Of a stretch of 64,000 nucleotides of DNA, positions 56,151 to 64,000 are shown piece by piece. The position numbers were made by a program, and so were the translations under genes. Position 1 is the first letter of the stretch; the number at the start of each line of letters is the position of its first letter. Location of the stretch: the NCBI RefSeq assembly GCF_041468085.1, contig NZ_CP121017.1:4029501-4093500 (forward strand), in the 5' to 3' direction. Source of the DNA: Tistrella mobilis. Lineage in GTDB: Bacteria; Pseudomonadota; Alphaproteobacteria; Tistrellales; Tistrellaceae. Under the pieces are notes generated by a model. It was not told the origin of the DNA, made no database searches, and was given only the letters and a program-made list of their open reading frames with translations.

Positions 56151-56753
56151 TCAGTCACCGGCCCCGCCGTCGCGATCCTGCCGGTGGCGCACCTCCTGAA
56201 TATGAGGCCGCCACGGCGCATGCGGATGCCAGGGCTGCCAGGCGGCATGCGGGACCGGCTGACCGTCGCGCGCCTTGCGCGCAGACCGACGCTCGTCATG
56301 ACGCTCGATGGCGCTGGTCAGCACCGCCACCACCACCGCGGTGGTCCAGCCGAACAGAATGATGCCGTTGACCGAGGCCATCGCACCCAGCAGCCGCCAT
56401 TGGTTGTCGAGCACGATGTCGCCATAGCCAAGGGTGCTGAAGGTCACCACCGAGAAGTAGAGTGCGGATTCGAGGTGCGAGAATTCGCCGAGCCAGAGCA
56501 GCATCACCGCCCAGCCCCAGATCTCCAGCGTATGGGCAACGAGCATTCCGAGGGTCGCCGCCGCGACCATCATCGGGACCGCGATGAACGCGTCGCCCAG
56601 AAGCTTCGACATCGCCGGCTCGAAGCGTCTGAGCCCGGCGATCACCGCGACCGTTGCGATGGTATGCAGTGCGATATTGCCGAGGATCGCTGCCGTGGCA
56701 ACCACGAGCTGGAGGCTGACGCCAATATCGGGGGCGATGTCGACTTCGGTCAT
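56151..56753 (-). CDS. Two-pore-helix potassium-channel family protein
   Basis: A 200-residue membrane protein with about four hydrophobic segments. The pore loop and filter read ALYFSVVTFSTLGYGDIV, with TLGYGD at residues 107-112, a K+-selective filter where the usual TVGYGD Val is Leu. The last 50 residues are hydrophilic and rich in His, Trp and Arg. No RCK/TrkA_N domain is attached, so gating is unclear. Separate from the kdp genes at the other end of the window. Confidence 0.88.
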   Translation of the reverse strand: MTEVDIAPDIGVSLQLVVATAAILGNIALHTIATVAVIAGLRRFEPAMSKLLGDAFIAVPMMVAAATLGMLVAHTLEIWGWAVMLLWLGEFSHLESALYFSVVTFSTLGYGDIVLDNQWRLLGAMASVNGIILFGWTTAVVVAVLTSAIERHDERRSARKARDGQPVPHAAWQPWHPHAPWRPHIQEVRHRQDRDGGAGD

Positions 56754-56940
56754 GAAGGGCGGCTCCGGAAGCGGGCATCAAGCGCCCGCAGGGTACGCCG
56801 TCAGCCTAACGCCGCCACCGCCACCGGCAAAGCGCCGGTGACAGCGATCTCCATGCCACAGAGCCCGGTACGAAACACCGCACCGCCGCGGAAGGCGGCG
56901 ATGCGGTCGTCAAGCTCGGGGCAGGGTTTGGGTGGATGCC

Positions 56941-57498
56941 TCAGCGGCGCCAGCGCTTGCGGCCGGTGACCATGGCGGCGACCAGATTCACCCGGCCGAA
57001 CAGGCTCTCCAGGATCGCGACCGCAGCATGGACCAGGGCGAGCGGAATGATCGCCTCGGCCGCGGCCTCATGCAGCCCTTCCACCCACGCGACGCCCCAG
57101 AAGGTATCGGTGGTCGTCATGATGCCCGTCACCGCAACCACGGCCAGCAGGGCCATCAGCGCCAGCATCATGACCGCACCCGCCGGATTGTGTCCGACAT
57201 AGTCGCGCGCCCGGCCGGCCGGAAGGTCCCGCAGATAGCCGGCAAGCCGGCGCGGCGCGGGGATGAAGTCGGCGAAGCGCGCATGACGCGTGCCCACGAA
57301 TCCCCACAGGATCCGGATGGCCAGCACCGCCGCCAGCACATAGCCGACCAGACGATGCGGCGTTTCGCCTTCTTCAAGCAGACCCAGATCGAGCACGCAG
57401 CCCGCGACCGTGATCCAGTGGAAGGCGCGCACGACCGGATCCCAGACCCGGACCCCGGGCCCGCCCGGCCGTGCGGCCGCCTCGATCCCCGCAGCCAT
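56941..57498 (-). CDS. Cytochrome b561-like membrane protein
   Basis: A 185-residue diheme b-type cytochrome of the Cytochrom_B561/Ni-Fe hydrogenase cytochrome-b group, with four hydrophobic segments. Candidate heme ligands are His27 in RAFHWITV, His48 in TPHRLVGY, and His143 and His156 in EGLHEAAAEAIIPLALVHAA. It lies 3 bp after the PepSY gene, so the two are co-translated. Such pairs usually pass electrons between quinones and periplasmic partners. No hydrogenase is nearby. Confidence 0.9.
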   Translation of the reverse strand: MAAGIEAAARPGGPGVRVWDPVVRAFHWITVAGCVLDLGLLEEGETPHRLVGYVLAAVLAIRILWGFVGTRHARFADFIPAPRRLAGYLRDLPAGRARDYVGHNPAGAVMMLALMALLAVVAVTGIMTTTDTFWGVAWVEGLHEAAAEAIIPLALVHAAVAILESLFGRVNLVAAMVTGRKRWRR

Positions 57499-57501
57499 GG
57501 C

Positions 57502-57792
57502 TCAATCGATCTCCTGCTTCACGATATGGCCATCGGTCGGGTCGAAATAGACCTCGACCTTCCGGCCTTCCTTGTCGTGGCCGTAGATCTCGTAGCAATT
57601 GCCCTTGGTGGTCTTGAAGGTGCGGATGTCCTTGTAGCCCATCCCGGCGATCTTCGCCTTCATCTGGTCTTCGGACATCCACTTGTCCCTGGGGGCGCTG
57701 GTGCAGGTCGTGCTGGCCAGGGCCGGTGCGGCCAGGACGGTCAGAACCGCGGCGGGGGCCGCGACGGCGGCAAACAGACGGGCATACGACAT
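57502..57792 (-). CDS. Secreted PepSY-domain protein
   Basis: A 96-residue periplasmic protein: a signal peptide of about 27 residues (ending APALAS), then a PepSY fold with MSEDQMKAKIAGMGYKDIRT and the typical end EVYFDPTDGHIVKQEID. Two Cys residues in the mature part (STTC and GNCYEIY) may form a disulfide. It directly precedes cytochrome b561. PepSY/b561 pairs are common and are thought to help membrane electron transfer. ATG 57792 chosen; upstream codons lack protein character. Confidence 0.9.
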   Translation of the reverse strand: MSYARLFAAVAAPAAVLTVLAAPALASTTCTSAPRDKWMSEDQMKAKIAGMGYKDIRTFKTTKGNCYEIYGHDKEGRKVEVYFDPTDGHIVKQEID

Positions 57793-57944
57793 GGGGAGAG
57801 ACTCCAGAGGGCAGTGGGGAAGCTGATCCGATGTGGCGGCGCAGACGACCCCGTCCCGCGCCACGTCATCAGCCTACCCATGCGGGCTTTCACCCCGCTT
57901 ACCCACGGCTTGCGCGATCCTTACGGCCCGCGCCCGAGACGATC

Positions 57945-59930
57945 TCAGCGCCCCAGAAGCCCCTTCAGCGCATCGCCGAAATTGCCCGAGCGGACGTCGT
58001 CGAGCGTCTTGCGCGCGGCGTCGGGATCTTCGAGCGTGCGCTTGACGGTTCCTTCCAGATCCGGCCGGAACGACAGGTTGTCCCACGGGCCCTGAACCAG
58101 AACCGGCACCAACACGCCAGCGAGCCCGGTCTGTCCGCCCTGGCCTTCCAGATTGGCCACGGCCTTGGGCTCGATGCGGTAATCGACCCGCCGTGCCGGC
58201 AGATCGACCCTGCCCTGGCCACCGACCCGCAGGAGCGGTGCCTGCATTTCGGCGTCGCGATTGGTCAGAATGCCCTTGTCGATGGTGTAGGTACCGGCAA
58301 GACGGGCGAAATCGGTCTTGCGCACATCGGTCGCCTCCCCACGCAACGCGCTGGCCGGGTCGCGGATCAGGGCGGCAATATTGATGCCGCGGATCGCACC
58401 ATCGGTGAACTCGAAGAGCCCCTTGCCGCCAAGCGACCCGATCAGGGCACGCTGGCTGTTGCCGCGTGCCGTCAGATCGGCCTCCAGCCGGCCCTTGCCT
58501 TCCAGACGATCGAAATCGGCCGACGCCTTCAGCAGAGGCAGCATGTCGAGACCGCTGAAGGTGGCCTTGACGCTCATCGACGCAGGCGTCGCCCGGCCGT
58601 CCAGGCCGATGGTCGCCGATCCGCTGCCGCCATAAAGCGCGGTCTTCGGCACCTCGATCCGCGCCCGCCGGTCATCCAGGGCCAGGCGGAGTTCGGTCGC
58701 CCCCAGCTTCGTATCGCCGAGGCTGACCGAGGTCGCATTCAGCGTGACATCGGCATCGAACAGACCGAGGACAGAGAGATCGATCGGATCGTCGCTCCAG
58801 CCGCCCGCGGCCTTGTCGGTCCCGGTCGCACCGCTCCCGGCACCGGCCTCCGATGATCCGCCTGCGACATAGCGATCAAGCACCAGATCGCCGGTGGTCA
58901 GCCCGGCCGTGATCTTCGGGCGCGGCCCTGCGATATCGGCCGAGAGCGAGCCCGTGGCCTCGATATCGTCGACGCCCAGTTTCATGTCGGTGAGGGCGAT
59001 CCGCGCCGCCGTGGCGTCGATCCGGCCATCGAGGTTGAGCCGGGTGGCGACACCCTCCGGCAGGGCCGGCCCGGGGGCGGCGGCGGCGATGATCGACCGC
59101 AGATCCGGCAGCGACAGCCCGGCCGTCCCCGTGAAGCCCGGAGAGGTCCCAAGGACCGCGTCACCGGCAAGGTGGATCTTCCCCTCACCCAGCGCGAGGT
59201 CCAGACTGACCGGCGTCTGTCCACCTTCGAGCACCGCCCGCGCCTGCCCTGCCTCGGCCGAAACCGTCAGCGCCTGGTCCCGCCAGCGGGCATCGCCCGC
59301 AAGCGTCAACCGGCTGTCCAGGTCGGGGGCGGCGATGGTCAGGTTCACGTCGTCGAGCCGCTCGTCGGTACCGGTCACCGCATCGGTGTAGACGACCGTG
59401 CCGTTGGCGATCTTCACCTCGCCGAGGCTGAGACCGGAAAGCCCACCGCCGGAAGATGAGGTCCCGGCCGGTGCGGCCGGCGCCGGGCCCGTGGTCGGGG
59501 GCGCCGCCGGCGTCAGGGTCCCGCTGCTGGTCTGCCCCCCGGCATTGATCTGCCAGTTGGCCGCGCCGTCGGCATTGCGCTCAAGCCGGATCACCGGCTC
59601 TTCCAGCACGAACCGCCGCACCTGAACATCGCCCGACAGAAGCGGCCAGAGCGCGAGTTCGACCTGAAGCTGGCCGATCCGCGCCATATCGCCGGCATCG
59701 GACCAGGGGGCATTGGCAAATCGGGCCCCGTCGACCCGGACCGCAAGATCGGGCAGCAGATCGAGACCGACATCTCCCTCGATCACCAGCTTGCGCCCGG
59801 TGCGGGCCTCGACCTCGGCGGTGACCCGCTGCACGATCGCCCCGGTCGGGATCAGGAAGGGTGCTGCGACGGCGGCTCCCACCAGCACGACCACCAGCAC
59901 CGCCGCTGCGATCAGGATCTTCTTCACCAT
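57945..59930 (-). CDS. AsmA-family envelope protein
   Basis: A 661-residue protein with an N-terminal membrane anchor (residues 5-28) and a long periplasmic part. The N-terminal AsmA signature is GRKLVIEGDVGLDLLPDLAVRVDGARFANAPW, spanning about residues 45-76. The C-terminal repeat-like part ends with DLPARRVDYRIEPKAV and LEGTVKRTLEDPDAARKTL. AsmA-like proteins bridge inner and outer membrane and carry phospholipids. A low-complexity linker rich in Ala, Pro, Thr and Ser is near 133-165. Single-gene unit. Confidence 0.93.
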   Translation of the reverse strand: MVKKILIAAAVLVVVLVGAAVAAPFLIPTGAIVQRVTAEVEARTGRKLVIEGDVGLDLLPDLAVRVDGARFANAPWSDAGDMARIGQLQVELALWPLLSGDVQVRRFVLEEPVIRLERNADGAANWQINAGGQTSSGTLTPAAPPTTGPAPAAPAGTSSSGGGLSGLSLGEVKIANGTVVYTDAVTGTDERLDDVNLTIAAPDLDSRLTLAGDARWRDQALTVSAEAGQARAVLEGGQTPVSLDLALGEGKIHLAGDAVLGTSPGFTGTAGLSLPDLRSIIAAAAPGPALPEGVATRLNLDGRIDATAARIALTDMKLGVDDIEATGSLSADIAGPRPKITAGLTTGDLVLDRYVAGGSSEAGAGSGATGTDKAAGGWSDDPIDLSVLGLFDADVTLNATSVSLGDTKLGATELRLALDDRRARIEVPKTALYGGSGSATIGLDGRATPASMSVKATFSGLDMLPLLKASADFDRLEGKGRLEADLTARGNSQRALIGSLGGKGLFEFTDGAIRGINIAALIRDPASALRGEATDVRKTDFARLAGTYTIDKGILTNRDAEMQAPLLRVGGQGRVDLPARRVDYRIEPKAVANLEGQGGQTGLAGVLVPVLVQGPWDNLSFRPDLEGTVKRTLEDPDAARKTLDDVRSGNFGDALKGLLGR

Positions 59931-60090
59931 CCGCGCCTCTCTCCCCGGGGGATCAGGATCCAGTCAGATGTTCCACTCTTCACCATGCCTGATCCGGGCG
60001 CGCCTGTCCGGTGACAGAACTTGTCCGGTGCCGGAAACCACCCACGGACCCGATCGCCAGGCCGTCCCATGATGACCGGACCGCCCATGA

Positions 60091-60128
60091 AAAAAGGGCG
60101 GACCCGCCGGAGCGGAGCCACCCTTTTT
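60091..60128 (-). terminator. Intrinsic terminator after the OmpA-like lipoprotein gene
   Basis: AAAAAGGG-C-GG (60091-60101) pairs with CC-A-CCCTTTTT (60118-60128), one mismatch, around a GC-rich loop that can itself fold. Runs of A and T on the two sides make it work in both directions. It ends about 60 bp after the gene. Confidence 0.75.
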
Positions 60129-60189
60129 GGTCGTCTTCGCGATCTGCGGGCCGGTTACCCGGCCCGGCGTCGGTCAGGATCGATCAGGA

Positions 60190-61035
60190 TCACTGGGCCA
60201 GACGGATGATCACGACGCGGTTGCGCTGCTCACGCACGCCGTCGGCCGTCGGCACCGGCACCTCACGCTCGCCATGGGCGACCGCGGTGATGGCGTTGCG
60301 CGGCACGCCCAGCTTCACCAGCTCGGCGGTCACCGACTCGGCGCGGCGGGTCGACAGGCGGTCGTTGTACGGGATCGGGCCCGAACGGTCGGTATGGGCG
60401 TCGAGCCGCAGGGCGACCGACTTGCGCTCCTTATAGGCCTGGGCGGCATCACGGATGATGTCATAGGCCTGACCGTGCAGCTGGGCGCTGTCCCACGGGA
60501 AGAAGATCTGGAACTCGACCGGCTTCACCACGGCAATCGGCTGCGGCGCCGGGGCGGCCTTGGCTTCAAGCTCGGCCATCGCGTCCTCGAACATCTTGCG
60601 GCAGGCCGCGATGTCCTCGGGCTGATGGTTCTCTTCCTGCTCCTGGACCCAGCAGTCGAAGCCGGCCTGGGCCTTGGCGGCCGCAACGGGCTTCGCCGAG
60701 GTCGCGCCGCCGTTCAGCTGCGTCATCAGACGCTGGCGGGCCGAGGACAGGGCCGGAACCGACGCGGCCGGCAGGTACCAATCCGAGAGCTGCTCCGGCG
60801 GCACCATGGTGCCTTCGCGGGCCCACTCACCCTTCTGCGCAAAGACGTCGCCGTCGACCCAGTCGAACTCGGCGCGCTCGGCGCGGGCCAGCGCCAGATA
60901 CTCGTCCGACAGGGCCGCGAGGAACGGGTCGGCCGGGGCCGGGGTCTGCGCGATGCTGTCGGGGTCGATCAGACCGCAGGCAGAGATGCTGCCGGCAACG
61001 AGGCCGACCACGGCAATGCGGTTCAGCGCGTTCAT
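60190..61035 (-). CDS. OmpA-family peptidoglycan-associated lipoprotein
   Basis: A 281-residue lipoprotein. The lipobox S-I-S-A-C places the acylated Cys at residue 20. The N-terminal 150 residues are an Ala-rich helical region of unknown fold, and residues 175-280 form the OmpA C-like peptidoglycan-binding domain with LDAHTDRSGP and YNDRLSTRRAESV. It tethers the outer membrane to the wall. AAGGAGGG lies upstream of ATG 61035. Not the Pal gene of a tol operon, as no tol genes are adjacent. Confidence 0.93.
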   Translation of the reverse strand: MNALNRIAVVGLVAGSISACGLIDPDSIAQTPAPADPFLAALSDEYLALARAERAEFDWVDGDVFAQKGEWAREGTMVPPEQLSDWYLPAASVPALSSARQRLMTQLNGGATSAKPVAAAKAQAGFDCWVQEQEENHQPEDIAACRKMFEDAMAELEAKAAPAPQPIAVVKPVEFQIFFPWDSAQLHGQAYDIIRDAAQAYKERKSVALRLDAHTDRSGPIPYNDRLSTRRAESVTAELVKLGVPRNAITAVAHGEREVPVPTADGVREQRNRVVIIRLAQ

Positions 61036-61551
61036 TATGGATTACCCTCCTTGGTGAAGCCGTTGGGGTGGTTGCCGGGCATCCTATCGAATACGGCACA
61101 TGATGCCCGAGTCATCGTCGTGGCTTTTTCGTCACCCTTGATGCCCACCATAGAACACGGCCTGGATCAGGGTTTCTGGCACGTGATTTCCGGTGTTCGA
61201 CCGGGTTCAGGACGGTCGGGCACCGCAGCTCACGCAGCCATTCGGAGATCATGCAACCCCCGCTGTGCTTCGCGAGCCTGCACCTCCTCCACGCCGCCCG
61301 GCGAGGGGATGGCGGCAGACTTCGCACGAAGGCGCGGTTTCGAGAATACTCCCGAAACCGGCCGGGAAAAACAGGCAACCGGCGCCATTCCAGCCGATCG
61401 GAGATCGCGGCGGCGGCCTCCGGCGTGCCCTTCGCCCCTCAACTCCGACGACCGTTTTACGATCCATGATGGGCGGACCGGATTGACGCCACATATTGTC
61501 ACAGCATCCTTAATGTTTCGCGACACGGGTCCAGGTCAAGGGTTGCTTCGG
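61036..61551. other. 516-bp gene-free region upstream of the deacetylase gene
   Basis: No convincing gene. Open frames on both strands lack ribosome sites and protein-like composition. A perfect inverted repeat CGGTTTCG (61335-61342) and CGAAACCG (61353-61360) with a 10-nt loop is the only clear structure. This is the longest empty stretch of the window; it could hold a small RNA or a decayed gene. Confidence 0.5.
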
Positions 61552-62469
61552 ATGAGTCTGACCTTGGTGCATCATTCCTGCTACACTGTGCCCTTCCCGC
61601 CACGGCACCGTTTCCCAATCGGCAAGTTCGCGGCCCTGAAGGCGCATCTGGACCGGGGGCCGTTCGCCGACAGGTTTTGTCATCTCGTGCCCGAGCCCGC
61701 CGATGCCGCCCTGCTGGAGCAGGCCCATACCCCCGATTACGTCGCCGACGTCCTTGCCTGCCGGCTGGACCAGACGGCGATCCGCCGCATCGGTGTACCC
61801 GTTACCCCACCTGTCGTGATGCGGGCGACGGCATCCGTGGGCGGCACGGTCGCCGCGGTCGAGGCGGCCCTCGCCCGCGGTATCGCCAGCAACACCGCCG
61901 GCGGCAGCCATCACGCCCATGCGGGCTACGGGGCGGGGTTCTGTGTGTTCAACGATGTCGCCGTAGCCGCCTGCCACGCGCATGCCACGGGCCGGGCGAA
62001 ACGGGTGGTGATCATCGACCTCGACGTTCACCAGGGCGACGGGACTGCCCGGATTCTGGAAGAGCAATCCTGGGCCATCACCTTCTCGATGCATGGCGCG
62101 CGCAACTTCCCCGTGCGCAAGGCACGCAGCACCATCGATATCGAACTGCCCGACGGCACCGGCGATTCTGCCTATCTGGATCAGCTGGAAGAGGCCCTGC
62201 CCGGGTTGCTGGACGCTCCCCGGCCGGATCTGGTCATCTATCTGGCGGGGGTCGATCCGCATCAGGACGACCGGCTGGGGCGGCTGGCGCTCACCGATCG
62301 CGGCCTGGCGGCCCGCGAACATCTCGTGCTCGACCGGTGTCTCGCCCGTGGCATTCCGGTGGCGACCGTGCTGGGGGGCGGCTATGACGAGGATGTCGAG
62401 GCCCTGGCCCGCCGCCACGCGCTTGCGATCGAGACCGCCGTCAGACTTGCAGAGGCCTACAGATTGTGA
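61552..62469 (+). CDS. Histone-deacetylase-like amidohydrolase
   Basis: A 305-residue zinc deacetylase of the arginase/HDAC superfamily. Catalytic His120-His121 lie in GGSHHAHAGYG. Zinc ligands are Asp158 and His160 in IIDLDVHQGDGT and Asp235 in LAGVDPHQDD. The oxyanion Tyr is in VLGGGYDED. Bacterial members deacetylate acetylpolyamines or protein lysines. The stop overlaps the mmcB start (TGATG), so the two are co-translated. Two further upstream in-frame starts exist (for example 61513). Confidence 0.93.
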   Translation: MSLTLVHHSCYTVPFPPRHRFPIGKFAALKAHLDRGPFADRFCHLVPEPADAALLEQAHTPDYVADVLACRLDQTAIRRIGVPVTPPVVMRATASVGGTVAAVEAALARGIASNTAGGSHHAHAGYGAGFCVFNDVAVAACHAHATGRAKRVVIIDLDVHQGDGTARILEEQSWAITFSMHGARNFPVRKARSTIDIELPDGTGDSAYLDQLEEALPGLLDAPRPDLVIYLAGVDPHQDDRLGRLALTDRGLAAREHLVLDRCLARGIPVATVLGGGYDEDVEALARRHALAIETAVRLAEAYRL

Positions 62470-62939
62470 TGGACGACGAGTTGAAGACCGTCGGTGCCGG
62501 CCATTCGGTTGCAGGCATTGCCGCGATGGTGGCCGCGGGCACCCGGCGGATGCTGGAAGAGGCGATGGATATGGCGGTCCTGGCGGAATTTCCGCTCGCC
62601 TCGGGCCGGCGGGCGGACCTGATGGCCCTGGACGCGAAGGGGCAGTTCACGCTGATCGAAATCAAGAGCGGCGCCGCGGATTTCCGCACCGACCGGAAAT
62701 GGCCGGAATATGCCGGCTGGGCGGATCGCTTCCTGTTCGCCGTCGCTCCGGATTTTCCGCAGCAGATCCTGCCCGAAGACGAGGGCCTGATCCTGTCCGA
62801 CGGCTTCGAGGCGGCGATCCTGCGCGAGGCGAAACCACGCCCACCGCTCGCACCCGCCCGGCGCAAGGCGCTTACCCTGCGTTTCGCCCGCATTGCCGCA
62901 CGGCGGCTTTCCGGCGGACCGGTCCCCTCAGGGTTCTGA
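62469..62939 (+). CDS. MmcB-family DNA repair protein
   Basis: A 156-residue DUF1052-type protein with a PD-(D/E)xK-like nuclease core: RRADLMALDAKGQFTLIEIKSG near residues 47-68 supplies Asp, Glu-x-Lys. Caulobacter MmcB is LexA-controlled and involved in DNA repair. Here the gene has no LexA box of its own because it begins inside the stop of the deacetylase gene (TGATG). A GTG one codon earlier is an alternative start. The pairing with an HDAC-like gene is unexplained. Confidence 0.88.
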   Translation: MDDELKTVGAGHSVAGIAAMVAAGTRRMLEEAMDMAVLAEFPLASGRRADLMALDAKGQFTLIEIKSGAADFRTDRKWPEYAGWADRFLFAVAPDFPQQILPEDEGLILSDGFEAAILREAKPRPPLAPARRKALTLRFARIAARRLSGGPVPSGF

Positions 62940-62946
62940 CGGTCGC

Positions 62947-63588
62947 TCAGTCCAGGGCCGCCTGCCGTTGCGGCAGAACGGCCTCGATCGCCGCGATGAT
63001 CTCACGGTCGGTCGGCTCCACCCGCGAGGGCCAGCTCTTCACCGCATGCCCCTGAGCATCGATCAGGTATTTGTGAAAATTCCAGCGCGGAGCCGCGTCG
63101 TCGCCAAGTGACGTGGTCAGCCAGCGAAACAGCGGATGTGCATCGCTGCCACGTACCGTCTGCTTTTCCGCCAACGGAAAATCAACGCCGTAGGTCACGG
63201 TGCAGAACTCCTTCGTGCGGCCGGCATCGTCATATTCCTGGCCACCGAAATCGCCCGAGGGCACGCCGATCACGACCAGGCCGCGCTCCCGATAATCCTG
63301 CCAGAGCTTCACCAGCCCTTCATATTGCCGGGTAAAACCACAAAGCGAGGCGGTGTTGACGATCAGCAGCGGCCGGCCCCGCCAGGCCGCCATGTCGATC
63401 GTGCCGCCATCGATCGCCGGCAGGGAAAAATCATAGGCCGTCATGCCGGTCGCCTCCGCCGTCATATGTCTCAACGCCTCGCCGCCGGTGCTGCGCGGCA
63501 GTGCCGAGGCGGGCAGCACCGCCACGGCCCAGATCGTCGCCGCTGCGGTCGCAGCAATCCCCGCAGCCAGGATCCTGCCGATGGTCAT
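62947..63588 (-). CDS. Exported glutathione-peroxidase-family protein
   Basis: A 213-residue thiol peroxidase. The catalytic tetrad is complete: Cys83 in VNTASLCGFT, Gln117 in FGGQE, Trp169 and Asn170 in RWNFHKYLID. An N-terminal signal of about 29 residues (ending VLPASA) sends it to the periplasm, unlike most bacterial homologues. A second Cys at position 129 could act as resolving Cys. GGGAGGG lies 8 nt before ATG 63588, better than the GTG three codons earlier. It converges with mmcB with 7 bp between stops. Confidence 0.92.
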   Translation of the reverse strand: MTIGRILAAGIAATAAATIWAVAVLPASALPRSTGGEALRHMTAEATGMTAYDFSLPAIDGGTIDMAAWRGRPLLIVNTASLCGFTRQYEGLVKLWQDYRERGLVVIGVPSGDFGGQEYDDAGRTKEFCTVTYGVDFPLAEKQTVRGSDAHPLFRWLTTSLGDDAAPRWNFHKYLIDAQGHAVKSWPSRVEPTDREIIAAIEAVLPQRQAALD

Positions 63589-63732
63589 GACGCGCACCCT
63601 CCCGGCTGAAAACAGCCGACCTGAAACGCCGAGGGCCGTCCTGCCCTCTCCCGTCTGGGGAGAGAATAGGACGGCCCGTCATCGGTTCAAGCCCGGAACC
63701 GGGGGTGCGGCCCTGTGGCGTGATCCCGGCGC

Positions 63733-64000
63733 TCAGCTTTGCTGACGGCGGTCTGCGAAGTAGTTGCGGGCATTCACCAGGATCTGGCGCCGGCCGACAT
63801 GGTCGGGCGGGCTGACCATGCCCTCGGCCTCCATCCGCTCCACCAGCCGGGCGGCGCGGTTGTAGCCGATCTGCAGATGGCGCTGGATGAAGCTCACCGA
63901 GACCTTGTCTTCACGCAGGATGAGCGAAACGGCCTGGGCGAAAATGTCACCGTCATCCTCGCCCTCGGCGGTAACGTCATCCGAGGGCAGCCCCTCGACC
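63733..64000 (-). CDS. ftsK: DNA translocase FtsK, C-terminal end (rest outside window)
   Basis: The last 89 codons are visible. They encode the gamma winged-helix domain that reads KOPS sequences: KVSVSFIQRHLQIGYNRAAR followed by LVERMEAEGMVSPPDHVGRR and a tail NARNYFADRRQQS. This is the C-terminal domain of the septal DNA pump that drives chromosome dimer resolution and segregation. The motor and membrane domains lie to the right of the window. Confidence 0.95.
   Translation of the reverse strand, partial: VEGLPSDDVTAEGEDDGDIFAQAVSLILREDKVSVSFIQRHLQIGYNRAARLVERMEAEGMVSPPDHVGRRQILVNARNYFADRRQQS

Noticed and set aside
61112-61526. Small minus-strand frames in the gene-free region before the deacetylase
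   Set aside because: No ribosome sites, Arg/Ser/Pro-rich translations, and mutual overlap; they look like random frames.

Overview
The window is 64 kb of compact, very GC-rich DNA. Almost every gene reads as a chromosomal gene of an alphaproteobacterium. Taxon-informative features are the BioR-type biotin regulator with its TTATCTATAA box, an MmcB-family repair protein, a ScfR/RamB-type regulator next to glyoxylate-shunt genes, and an FtsK C-terminus of alphaproteobacterial type. A Rhodospirillales-like host (for example Tistrella or a relative) is my inference from gene content and composition, not something the sequence proves. I saw no rRNA, tRNA, IS element, phage or CRISPR array.

Layout. 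1-1.6 kb: start of a kdp potassium-ATPase operon (27-aa leader peptide, kdpF, kdpA cut by the window edge). 1.7-6.4 kb: a lipoprotein, a TPR protein, and glycerol use (glpD-glpK). 6.9-8.5 kb: a LysE-type exporter and a DhlA-like haloalkane dehalogenase. 8.6-10.9 kb: divergent hemN and ompW sharing a perfect FNR box. 11.3-17.9 kb: an AraC regulator facing a polyamine-type ABC transporter operon (potA-D-B-C) that ends in a histidinol-dehydrogenase-like enzyme with altered metal ligands. 18-23.8 kb: an APH-fold kinase, an SDR, a TetR regulator, a small membrane methyltransferase and a YdeP-type molybdoenzyme. 23.9-28.8 kb: bioR and bioBFDA with two BioR palindromes. 28.7-32.1 kb: a Fur-box-controlled TonB receptor and siderophore permease. 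32.3-39.7 kb: a cysteine hydrolase, the fructose PTS operon fruBKA and its LacI-type regulator. 39.7-41.4 kb: a CsoR-family sensor with an NreB/NcrC-like metal exporter. 41.4-46.2 kb: aceB, aceA and a 76-aa protein, divergent from a ScfR/RamB-like regulator.

46.2-54.3 kb is the most interesting block. Five same-strand genes run ppc, lysR, dabB, dabA and a PII-like gene. DabA/DabB form an energy-coupled inorganic-carbon uptake machine, and PEP carboxylase consumes bicarbonate, so the block looks like a bicarbonate-supply module for anaplerosis with its own regulator and a PII-like sensor. 54.5-64 kb holds mixed housekeeping and envelope genes: LMW phosphatase, aldo/keto reductase, K+ channel, PepSY protein plus cytochrome b561, AsmA, OmpA-like lipoprotein, HDAC-like deacetylase plus MmcB, a periplasmic glutathione peroxidase and the ftsK 3' end.

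How the genes work together. The carbon genes form an anaplerotic theme: glyoxylate shunt under a ScfR-type regulator, PEP carboxylase with bicarbonate uptake, and glycerol and fructose entry. Several local regulatory pairs can be read from the DNA: FNR box for hemN/ompW, BioR boxes for bioR/bioB, Fur box for the TonB receptor, LacI-type operators for fru, and a CsoR-type operator for the metal exporter. Many long frames antisense to real genes exist because of the GC-rich codon bias; they were discarded.
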